From assembly GCA_963921825.1 (NCBI GenBank), contig OY997594.1, positions 14,575,001 through 14,639,000 on the forward strand: a stretch of 64,000 nt of DNA, written 5' to 3'. The notes under the pieces are model-generated. The model was given only the letters and a program-made list of their open reading frames with translations. It ran no database searches and had not been told where the DNA came from. Origin of the DNA: Erodium maritimum (Eukaryota > Streptophyta > Magnoliopsida > Geraniales > Geraniaceae). Below are positions 45,605 through 54,334 of this stretch, piece after piece (position 1 is the stretch's first letter; the number at the start of each line of letters is the position of its first letter). The position numbers and the translations under genes are program-made.

Positions 45605-46024
45605 AGTGACCTAGATTGAGCTGCAAAAGCTGGGTGAGTGAGTACAGTAGTTCGTCGGCAAGTATCGAAATTGAAGTATCGATTAAGGATGATTCCTTGT
45701 AGATCTTATTGTCTTTCCTTTTCTGTTTGCAGAGAGAGGATCTGAGCAGTGGAAGAGTATAGAAAGGAGGAGGCTTTCCAGTCTGGGTTTCATCTGGGAG
45801 AGCGTGATGCGAACCCTCATATCCAACGGTGTTCTTCAAAGTAGCCGTTACGCATTTCTGGAATTACCATAGTACCCTCTCACTTACTATTACTCACGCT
45901 GGGTGCCAATTTGATTAACTTTAAGTACCCCTTTTCACAGTTGGGGATAACAAAAAGAATTTGAAACGAGTAAATATGAGGATGTGTATTATTGTATAGT
46001 CAAACCAATATATAACACGGTAAA
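45605..46024. other. VPS2 leader and promoter
   Basis: An in-frame TAG stands three codons before the VPS2 start, which fixes it. Upstream to about 45840 is CT-rich leader on the minus strand. Beyond that no feature is seen up to the MULE. Confidence 0.5.
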
Positions 46025-46469
46025 GGGGGGAAATTGTGCTGAGCCTTAATAGAAGATGGAATTTGAGGGGTAGCCTCCGTAATTTGGCAATTTGGGTTTG
46101 AGCATTTGTTTTTTATTTTTTTAATAGAAAAGCTATGAAAGGACGAAAAAACCCTTTCTACTTTACTAAATTTTTCATTGTAACCCCGACCCCACCTCTT
46201 CATCTTCTTCCTCCTTACCCGATTCTCGGCATTCAAACACGAGAAAAAACCGGCAACTGTCGACGTCGACTCCGTCTTCATCCAAGCAGTGGGTCTCTTC
46301 AAATATCGACGGCGGCGGCTCCAACTCAGTCTCGAGGGTCCATTCAACTCGCACCTACTCGTTTCAGGTTAGAATTTTGGGTTTGTTTAGGTAGATGGTA
46401 GAGTTAGGTTCATCGCCGGTAAATGCGGGAAATCGCCGGCGATGATGGCCATTGCCGGGAAATGGCCAA

Positions 46470-47340
46470 AGGCCCGCCGAGTGACTTTAATTCGGCGGAG
46501 GATTGAACCCCTAGGGCCACGTAGTTGACTGGCCGAGGAAAACCTAATTTTGGCCGAACATTGGCCGATTTAGGTGATAATCCTCCAAACGATGGCCGAC
46601 GATATGTCAATCCTCCAGTGGAGTAAACAATGAGGGAATGGATGGGTCAATCCTCCTAAATTTGGCCGAGGAATTGTCAATCATCGGCGGGTCAATCCTC
46701 CAAAATTTGGCCGAGGATCTATCAATCCTCCAGTGTAGTGAACACTGAGGAAATGGGTCAATCCTCCAAAATTTGGCCGAGGATCTATCAATCCTCCAGT
46801 GTAGTGAACACTGAGGAAATGGGTCAATCCTCCAAAATTTGGCCGAGGATCTATCAATCCTCCAGTGTAGTGAACACTGAGGAAATGGGTCAATCCTCTA
46901 AAATTTGGCCGAGGATGTACCAATCCTCCAGGTGGCCGAGTTGGTCAAGCATCCTAATTCTGGCCGAGGATTTGTCAATCCTCCAAGTCAACAATGACGG
47001 GTTGTCAATCCTCGGCCGAGTGGGTCAATCCTCCGCCGAGTGGTGGAGTTGTCCAAAACACATGCTCTCTGGAATTTCCGATCGGCGAGGTTATTCGCCG
47101 AACACTGAGGAAATGGGTCAATCCTCCAAAATTTGGCCGAGGATGTGCCAATCCTCCAGGTGGCCGAGTTGGTCAAGCATCATAATTATGGCCGAGGATT
47201 TGTCAATCCTCCAAGTCAACAATGACGGGTTGTCAATCCTCGGCCGAGTGGGTCAATCCTCCGCCGAGTGGTGGAGTTGTCCAAAACACATGCTCTCTGG
47301 AATTTCCGATCGGCGAGGTTATTCGCCGATCGGCCAATGA
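46470..47340. repeat. Motif cluster 1: 66-bp tandem units and 228-bp direct repeat
   Basis: Dense copies of CAATCCTC and GGCCGAGG words upstream of the Ulp1-like gene. At about 46740-46905 a 66-bp unit (starting AACACTGAGGAAATGGGTC) is repeated in tandem. Then 46873-47100 and 47101-47328 are two adjacent, nearly identical 228-bp units, each with CAATCCTCGGCCGAGTGGG, and each ends with GGAATTTCCGATCGGCGAGG. The open frames across this stretch are products of the repeat period being divisible by three. Confidence 0.88.
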
Positions 47341-47481
47341 CACAAATATGAGTCATTGTCAGATTTTCATGTTTTGCTTCTGGTTCACTCATAATTGAAT
47401 TATGCAATTGGTATTGGAATTATAGAAGTATTTATTTGAGCTTGTTTTATATTGTCATTGGAATTGCAATAGCCTCGGTAA

Positions 47482-50400
47482 ATGGCAACAGAAGGGCAAG
47501 GTATTGAACAAAGCGATGACAGTGTCACCCGATCAGTTGCCAGTGCAACCCCGTCTGAGCACCCGAATAGGGTTCGTCGACTTCGAACTAAACTCCAAGA
47601 AGATGAGTTGTTCGAATGTCGGATAACCGTGAGATGTGGTTATGAGAAGTGGATAAAGGACGTGAAGGAGTTAAGGGATGGTAATGAGAACATAGTTGCA
47701 GCTATTGAGCAGGGTCCGTTCGGTAAGTTCCTGAACTTACCGACGAAGTTTAACCAGTCAAACAACATTGCGTGGGCCCTTGTCGTGAGGAGCGCAGATG
47801 TTTGTCCATGGTCTGAGGTGTGGTTCGTCGTTAAAGGGACACCAATTAGGTTGTCCATCAAGGAGTATGCGATGATCACCGGGTTATGCTGCTCAGCTCC
47901 AGATTTGGAAGACCCAACGATGGTAGAGCAAATGAAGTCGACAGCATTCAAGCAAAGACATTTCCAAGATCACAATCGTGGAGTGTCGGTGTTAGACCTT
48001 GAGAAGAAGTTAAAAGAACTAAAGAACACCCTGTCGACCTCAGGCCGCCGAAGAATCGCGGAAGAGCGAGAAATTTGCAAGGTCATTAACTTGATCTTCG
48101 TTGGGGATTGTTTGGTACCCCATTCAAAAAAACACAAAGCGATCAATGCCAAGTGGTTGGGGCTAGTGGACAACATAGAAATGTTTGAGAGGTTCCCCTG
48201 GGGATATGTGTCCTTCAAACGTCTAAGGGATGAGTGCTTTCGAGACTTGAGAGCTAAGTCCCAGGGCTTGGGAGCAGATAGAAGGGGTGCGACATACACC
48301 TTCTCTTGTTTTATCCCTGCGTTAATGGTAAGTAACATCAGTCAAATTATTTATTAATAGTTTTATCATTTTCTAAATCATAGTATCGTTGATAAATTAA
48401 CTTCTGTACGTAATAGATATTGGCGTTGGAGTGTATTCCGAAACTTGCCGAAGCATTTGTGAAGGAGAACGAGGGATACACTGATGAGTTGCCACGAATG
48501 TTCAAATGGAACATGTCGTGGGCAAAGGCACCGGCGGCGGAAGCAGTTACTGCAGAACTTGCAAAACCTGAGGTAATACAATTTAAACAATTTAATTCAA
48601 TTGCATGTATATATTAACGTACTTCTGAAGGACATCGGGAATATCAAATTCATGTAAATGTAATTTGTGTGCAGGTGCAGGTGGCCCAGAGTATCCTCAT
48701 TCCTACGGAAGCAGAGATGCAACGTCCGTGGATGCAGGATATCGCAGAAATACCGGCAAGGGAGAGGAATCCTAGAACGGACAGGATTTCTGAAATTCTA
48801 GAGAGGGGCGGGACAATTGAATGGGAGGATGAAGAAGGGAACCCGGTTGTGGATGAGGAGGTGGGTGAGGAGGCAGCCAGAACGATGGAAATTGGCCAGT
48901 CGTCTCGTCAGGCTGAGGCGCAGGCAGATAGGGTCGGTGATCGAAACAGTGAAGAAGACCTCGTACACACTACTTAGGAAGAAGGGGGCGGGCTGGTGCT
49001 CAGTCGGCAGTCCCGGCTGATATCCAGGCTGTCCGGGATGATATCCGAACGGTCCGGGACGAGATCCGAGGTGTGGACGGTAGATTACGAGCGGTTGAGG
49101 GTCAACTAACTGAAATCCTCAACCTACTTCGCGCCCAGGCCGGTGCCCGGGACGTGCCTCAGCGCCTGCCATCCGAGTCGCATCCACCCCCCCAGCGAGA
49201 CGAGTCGGGTCCCCGTCCATCTGGTTCACGCCACCATTCTGATGGCCCCCCCGGCGATCCTCTTGCTGCCCATGTGGAGGAGGTTGCTGATTGTCAGTCT
49301 CAGGCTCATTCTGCTGGTCGTCCATCAGGTACCTCGGTTGGAGGAACGCATCAGGTGGCAGTGTCTGAGCCTATCCCTCTATCTGTGAGGGTTGTTACGT
49401 CTCAGCCACAAGCATCATGTGCAGCAGTTGAAGAGGTGGGGGAGTCGGAGGATCAGCATCATTCGGAGCAGGTGGCTGCAGCTGAGCCTGCTGAGGGTGC
49501 GTTTCAGACTGTGACTTCTTGGCTTAGGGACAACTCAGAAGAAGCTGCAGATGAGGGGGCAGAAGGCACTGGGGAGGTTCAGTCTACGGCCCAACATGGT
49601 AGTCCTATTGTCCGGGGATCTTTAGTTGATATCCTCGGCAGTCCCCCGGCTCCCAGTTCACGGAAGAGAAAGAGATCCCGAGTGGTTAGTACGATACTAG
49701 GGACTGAGGTGACATAGTGGAAGCCTACAAAGACGATACCTCATCAGTTGGCCGTGGTTTCGAAGGTCGTCGATGAAAGGCGTTTCCCCGCGGATGCCCC
49801 GAGGCACAACACTTATTTCATAGCCCTCGCAACAAGCGCTAGATGGGTCACCGAAGAGGTAATGCGTTTGAAAATATTTACTTTTTTCATGCTTTAATTT
49901 TGGTAATGCTTATAAACAGTACTACGTTTGTGCAGCAAATGGATGACGCGTTGATTGGGATACGGTTGAGGCAACTTCGTTATCCTAGGGTTTTCAAAGT
50001 TCCGGGGCAAATAGTACTGGATGTCCTGTTCCATAAACTATTGGAGGCACAGTTTGAAGCCCGAGTTGAACCAGACCTCCGTTTGATGGAATATGCTCGG
50101 GGGAAGTTGCCGGAGATGCATAGTAAGTCGTGGACGTATGCTCAGCACATTTATTTTCCAGTGAGATTGGTGATGGGCCACTGGCTATTGCTGGTCGTTG
50201 ACGTACAAGCGCGTAGGATCAAAGTGTACGACAGCTCTACAAAAGCTCTAGCCGCCAACAAGTTAGTGACTATAATGCAACCTTATGTGCATATGATCCC
50301 CAAGATGCTCCATCGTGTTTTACCCGGATCAGCGGAGACGTTGACGCCTTATGAGCAGGACTTCCCGTTCGATAGGGTGGCCCATTTACCTCAAGTTACA

Positions 50401-50662
50401 AAGTATGTCACAAGTCCTTTAATAACTTATTCAATTATTTTAATTAATTCCACAACTTCAACATAATATATGTTGTTATGTTTGTAGGACGGGCGATTCG
50501 GGGATCTATGTACTTAAGTTCATCGAACTGGAGTTGGCGGGAATAGATATCGAGCCTAACGTGAGAACCAGCCTAATTCGCCAGTTCCGCAAGAAGTATT
50601 GTGTTCATATGCTGACGGATCACCAACATCTTTTGTACACTTCTGTACTCTATATAAACTGA
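47482..50662 (+). pseudogene. DUF1985-like plus Ulp1/C48 protease-like protein of the MULE (5 exons)
   Basis: Exons: 47482-48327, 48417-48572, 48675-49858, 49936-50402 and 50488-50662, with good GT-AG sites and matching phases. Exon 1 (282 codons; FGKFLNLPTKF, WSEVWFVVKGTPIRLSIKEY, ITGLCC) is of the DUF1985 type that precedes Ulp1-like domains in plant MULEs. Exon 3 encodes a charged linker and a heptad-like stretch (AVRDDIRTVRDEIRGVDGR). Exons 4-5 carry the C48 core: GHWLLLVVDV (His), KVYDSS (Asp), LPQVTK (Gln) and TGDSGIYVLKFIE, where the catalytic Cys of the usual DCG box is Ser. A frame change lies between about 48915 and 48980, and an in-frame TAG is at 49715. The domain could bind SUMO-like targets but should not cleave. 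SUMO proteases are the family reference. Confidence 0.8.
50650..50658 (+). promoter_or_regulatory. Possible TATA box before ORF-A
   Basis: CTATATAAA overlaps the last codons of the Ulp1-like gene, about 320 bp before ORF-A. It would fit if ORF-A has a spliced leader, as the acceptor next to its ATG suggests. Confidence 0.3.
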
Positions 50663-50759
50663 AACCCCAAAACGTGTGACTTTTGCATATATATGTGTTA
50701 GACCTTGAAAGTTTATTATTTCCAGCAAAATATTACGATAAGATATATATGTTCTACCC

Positions 50760-50835
50760 GATTGGATCCCAATCCTCCGTTGACCATAGTCAATCCTCCG
50801 TCGAATATATCAATCCTCCGCTGATCGGAATAGGT
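50760..50835. repeat. Motif cluster 2
   Basis: CCAATCCTCCGTTGA, TCAATCCTCCGTCGA and TCAATCCTCCGCTGATCGG, spaced about 20-25 bp apart. Confidence 0.8.
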
Positions 50836-50980
50836 ATTATCTGTACTCCAACCATCGCCACTTCCAGCCTACCAAGTATCTGTCAAGTTTTATCGGAATA
50901 GGTATTCGATGCATGTTGTTGCCTTTTTTTTGTAGATGTGTTTTTTTTTGTAGTGTAACGATGTAATTGTTTCTGACAGA

Positions 50981-51325
50981 ATGGATCCCAACGATGTGAA
51001 TCGTGAGGAGGAGCGTCGATGGATAAGACAGGAGCTAGCCGGAGAATACGTCACAATGTTGGCCAACGGGAGAATAGTCAGAATGCCCGAACGACTATAT
51101 CAAGCACCGGAACCATCATGGTCGGTAGAGTACTACCGGTTACTTGATGAAGCAAATCAGCAGCTGGACCAACTGGAGGCCCTTATGCGCGAGAAAAATT
51201 TACCATGTCCTCCGCTCCCTCATGGTGACAACCCATTTATTCAACCGCGGATGAACGAGGATGACCTTCTTCATTCTTGGGAGGAGCCTGCTTGGTTCCG
51301 GGAGTACAGACAGTGGATGGTTTGA
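50981..51325 (+). CDS. ORF-A, 114-residue MULE accessory protein
   Basis: Unrecognised family. It starts MDPNDVNREEERRWIRQEL immediately after a TTTCTGACAG acceptor-like site, so a leader intron is likely. It is highly charged. The central part is helical (YRLLDEANQQLDQLEALMRE), followed by a Pro-rich turn KNLPCPPLPHGDNPF and a C-terminal EEPAWFREYRQWM. It is a paralogue of ORF-B 1 kb downstream, which has the same order (helix, KNLRCPPP, EEPRWFHAFVQWM). The shared pattern across two copies argues that both were under selection as proteins. No function is proposed. Confidence 0.65.
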   Translation: MDPNDVNREEERRWIRQELAGEYVTMLANGRIVRMPERLYQAPEPSWSVEYYRLLDEANQQLDQLEALMREKNLPCPPLPHGDNPFIQPRMNEDDLLHSWEEPAWFREYRQWMV

Positions 51326-51444
51326 AACCAAGAAATTACACAGAGGCTCATTCACATTCTGCTAGCTGCGTAGTGTACTGTATTTTGGATTTGAACTGTA
51401 TTACTTATGGTACTTGGATGAATAAACTGTGGACTTGTACTATC

Positions 51445-51620
51445 AGTATGTCAATCCTCGGCCGAATCTGGTACCAATCCCCGCCGATTATGTCAATCAT
51501 CCCGGCCGAATATTTTACACCCCGGCCGAACTTTTAGGTACTCGGCCGAGTAATTCAATCCTCGGCCGAACATGTCAATCATCGGCCGAGTAATTCAATC
51601 CCCCGCCGATTGAAGTATCT
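51445..51620. repeat. Motif cluster 3
   Basis: At least seven copies, such as GTCAATCCTCGGCCGAA, CCAATCCCCGCCGA, TCAATCATCGGCCGAG and TCAATCCCCCGCCGA, in a row between ORF-A and ORF-B. Confidence 0.85.
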
Positions 51621-51805
51621 ATTTTGGCAATTAGATTCAATGAATTGCATTGCACTTAATTCTATGCACGCACTACATTCAATGCAGTCAACATATTAAT
51701 GTATACAATGAATTCTATGCACGCACTACATTCAAGACAGTCAACATATTAATGTATCACATTTATTATGACACACACACCAACCAATCCATGTCTCACC
51801 ACGCC

Positions 51806-51813
51806 TATAAATT
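51806..51813 (+). promoter_or_regulatory. TATA box of ORF-B
   Basis: TATAAATT in CCACGCCTATAAATTGGG. The same CACGCCTATAAA context precedes ORF-C at 53538. A leader intron (donor TCGTAG|GTACTA near 51884, acceptor GTGACAG at 51960) follows. Confidence 0.6.
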
Positions 51814-51962
51814 GGGCTAAGGAGAACCATTCCTTGCACTCCAACTCTGTTATCTGTCATACTGTCAAACACAAAAATTTCGTAGGTACTATTTTTGCAT
51901 TATAAATTCATACAACCTATCAGTTTTATTTTAATTCGACTCGTACATATGTTTGTGACAGG

Positions 51963-52313
51963 ATGGCATCCAACAATGATCCTCGTCTTGATCGTAGGTG
52001 GAGGCGTCGGGAGAACGTCGGAACTGTAGTATTTGTCGCGCCACCACCGTTGTTGGTTCAGTACGACTGCATACTCGCTGAGTCACATCAGCGGGCGGAC
52101 CGAATTGAGGAAGCCCTGCAACAGAAGAACCTACGGTGTCCTCCACCCCTTGATGGTGAACACCCATTTCAGTTCCCAGATTTTGACGGAATGGCTCGTG
52201 ACCTTCGGAGGCCTTCTTACGAAGAGCCTCGATGGTTTCATGCTTTCGTACAGTGGATGGATGAATGTAGAGAAGCCGAGGAGAGGCTCCTTAATAGTCT
52301 GCTAGATGAGTAA
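51963..52313 (+). CDS. ORF-B, 116-residue MULE accessory protein
   Basis: A paralogue of ORF-A. It starts MASNNDPRLDRRWRRRENVG directly after an intron acceptor. It has a helical centre (AESHQRADRIEEALQQ), then KNLRCPPPLDGEHPFQF, then EEPRWFHAFVQWMDECREAE. The motif PxLLVQYDxxLAExxQ corresponds to the WSVEYYRLLDEANQ part of ORF-A. Own TATA box and leader intron. The family is not known to me. The conserved CPP turn and the W-F-x(4)-QWM end may be a protein-binding surface, but that is speculation. Confidence 0.65.
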   Translation: MASNNDPRLDRRWRRRENVGTVVFVAPPPLLVQYDCILAESHQRADRIEEALQQKNLRCPPPLDGEHPFQFPDFDGMARDLRRPSYEEPRWFHAFVQWMDECREAEERLLNSLLDE

Positions 52314-52404
52314 TATATTAATGTTTTTGAACTTCCATAAGTATGCTATTTGGATTAAATAAAATGAAATTAGCTTATGTTTTGTTTGCAATATACCGTT
52401 GATT

Positions 52405-52540
52405 ATGGTCCCAATCCCCCGCCGAATGAAGTCATTCCCCCGCCGAATGAATTCCTTCGACCGCCGAATGAAGTCATTCCACCGCCGAATAAGTCATTCC
52501 TCGGCCGAGTAGTTCAATCCGTCGCCGAGTAGGACACAAC
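52405..52540. repeat. Motif cluster 4
   Basis: Successive CCCAATCCCCCGCCGAATG, GTCATTCCCCCGCCGAATG, GTCATTCCACCGCCGAAT, GTCATTCCTCGGCCGAGT and TTCAATCCGTCGCCGAGT, with spacing near 20 bp. Confidence 0.88.
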
Positions 52541-52544
52541 CCAA

Positions 52545-52940
52545 ATTCTCTAACCCTAAACCATAATCCCTAAAACCAATCCTCAAACCCTTAACCATAA
52601 ACCTCAACACTTGAAACCTTAAAACCAACCTTAATAAGTCAACTCTAAACGAGAAAAACCCTAACCCTACAACCCTAACCCTAGAACTGAACCCAACACT
52701 CTAACCCTCAAACTCTAACCCTAAGAGTGTAACCCTAACAAGGTAACCCATACACCCAAAACCCTAAGAAACCATTTGTAAGAAGTACACTTGAAGCATA
52801 AAACTCTAACACTACAACTGTAACCCTACAATTATAACCCTAAAACTATAACCCCTACAGTTGAAACCCTAAACCCTAAACCTAATAGGTACAGTCTAAC
52901 CCTACTACAGTATCCCTAAACCCTAAACCTAATACGTAAT
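52545..52940. repeat. Degenerate telomere-like (CCCTAAA) stretch
   Basis: Many words CCCTAAACCCTAA, AACCCTAACCC and related, broken by other sequence. Further short stretches are at 53110-53145, 53283-53315 and 53420-53460. This is an interstitial, not terminal, array, because genes and motif clusters continue on both sides. Confidence 0.75.
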
Positions 52941-53024
52941 GTTGTTTGGTTTTGAACATCCATAACTATGTTGTTTGGATGAAATCAAATGAAATTAGCT
53001 TATGTTTTGTTTGCAATATACCGA

Positions 53025-53405
53025 TGATTCTTGTCCCAATCCTCCGCCGATCAATTCAATCCTCCGCCGAGTGAAGTAAATCCTCGGCCGAGCAGGTCAA
53101 TCCCCCGCCGAGTTTGCCAAACCCTAACCCTAAACCCTAACACCCTAATCCGTACAACCAATCCCCCGCCGACTGATGTCAAACCTCCGACGAGTGAGGT
53201 CATTCCTCCGCTGATCAATTCAATCCTCCGCCGAGTGAAGTCAATCCTCGGCCGAGCAGGTCAGTCCCCCGCCGAGTTTGCCAAACCCTAACCCTAAACC
53301 CTAACACCCTAATCCGTACAACCAATCCCCCGCCGACTGATGCCAATCCTCTGAGGATTGAGGTCAATCCTCCGCCGACCTCGTCAATCCGCCGCCGATT
53401 ATGAC
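53025..53405. repeat. Motif cluster 5 with a ~180-bp direct repeat
   Basis: Rows of TCAATCCTCCGCCGAGTG, TCAATCCTCGGCCGAGCAGG and TCAATCCCCCGCCGAGTT. The block from GATCAATTCAATCCTCCG to CCAATCCCCCGCCGACTGAT occurs twice (about 53048-53177 and 53211-53341). Confidence 0.85.
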
Positions 53406-53537
53406 ATACCCAACAATTTCTTAGCCTAAAACTTTAACCCTAAAACTCTAACCACCATTGAAGTCTTCCCAACCACCACCAACCCTATATTAATAGAACC
53501 CACCACCCAACTTACATTAATGGAAATGCACCACGCC

Positions 53538-53544
53538 TATAAAA
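53538..53544 (+). promoter_or_regulatory. TATA box of ORF-C
   Basis: TATAAAA in CACGCCTATAAAACCC, about 70 bp before the ATG at 53609, with a CT-rich leader between. Confidence 0.6.
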
Positions 53545-53608
53545 CCCACTCTTCACTCCAACCCTCTTCACTTCACTCATCACTAATCTTTCACTCACTT
53601 CATCAAAA

Positions 53609-53878
53609 ATGCCTGAACCTTTAAGAGACATCATCACTACACAACGCGTTCAACTTCAACACCAGGAGAGGTTGGATAAGCTGCAGAAGATCAGGATAAG
53701 TCTTCTCCGGGTTTCAGTGAAAGCTGATGCTCTGATGGACAAGCTGAGACTAGCCGATAGACATGGATGGACAGATGCAGACGAGAATAATGCGCGTCTC
53801 GTGTTGGAGCAGCTCGAAGGACTTCGACACTTCGTCTTGTCCTTCACTCACCAAGACGAGCTCATTACCCATTGGTAA
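53609..53878 (+). CDS. ORF-C, 89-residue helical MULE accessory protein
   Basis: Starts MPEPLRDIITTQRVQLQHQE. Almost all of it looks alpha-helical with heptad spacing (RLDKLQKIRISLLRVSVKAD, ALMDKLRLADRHGW), ending HFVLSFTHQDELITHW. No resemblance to ORF-A or ORF-B beyond size and promoter, and no known family. It lies convergent to the transposase gene, separated by motif cluster 6. Confidence 0.55.
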   Translation: MPEPLRDIITTQRVQLQHQERLDKLQKIRISLLRVSVKADALMDKLRLADRHGWTDADENNARLVLEQLEGLRHFVLSFTHQDELITHW

Positions 53879-53999
53879 AAGTTTTATCGGAAACAAAGAC
53901 CTCAAGTTTTCAACTCCTTATGATAGTCTTTGTTGTAATGTTTAATTATGCTACTCGGATGAATGAAAGAAGTTTATATTTTTCAATTTAACGTTGCTG

Positions 54000-54175
54000 T
54001 GGTATCAATCCTTCGCCGAGTCTGCCAATCCTCGGCCGAATATCTCAATCATCCGCCGAATATATCAATCCGCCGCCGAATAGGTCATTCCTCCGCCGAT
54101 TGGGCCTTGTTCATAAAATCACTACTCTCTGGAATTTCCGATCGGTAGACTGCCTTGTGTAATTAGCCGATCGGC
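54000..54175. repeat. Motif cluster 6
   Basis: TCAATCCTTCGCCGAGT, CCAATCCTCGGCCGAAT, TCAATCATCCGCCGAAT, TCAATCCGCCGCCGAAT and GTCATTCCTCCGCCGATT. The run ends with CTCTGGAATTTCCGATCGG, which also ends the 228-bp units of cluster 1. Confidence 0.85.
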
Positions 54176-54334
54176 CAACTGCACTTACCTACAAACCTTG
54201 CCATGTGCAAGGAAAAAAGGGGATACATTCAACACATCTAAGGAATACATGGTACCCTTAAACATAGATTCGAGTTACAAATAGTAGCATAATCGAAAAC
54301 AAATACATAGTCCGTGAAACAAACATAAATTATC

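Noticed and set aside
46681..46923. An antisense open frame with a 22-residue repeat
   Set aside because: Same repeat read on the other strand.
46738..47340. A 200-codon open frame with a repeated 22-residue unit
   Set aside because: It is the translation of the 66-bp tandem repeat and the 228-bp units. Both periods are divisible by three, so frames stay open by chance. No start context or domain.
49119..49325. Antisense open frame within exon 3 of the Ulp1-like gene
   Set aside because: Shadow of the linker-coding exon.
52545..52940. A true chromosome end
   Set aside because: Telomere-type words are degenerate and genes continue on both sides.
53031..53291. Open frame of 86 codons between ORF-B and ORF-C
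   Set aside because: Translation of motif cluster 5. No protein features.
46470..54175. CRISPR-like appearance of regularly spaced repeats
   Set aside because: Plant nuclear DNA, degenerate repeats with overlapping and variable spacing, no cas genes. A protein-binding motif explains it better.
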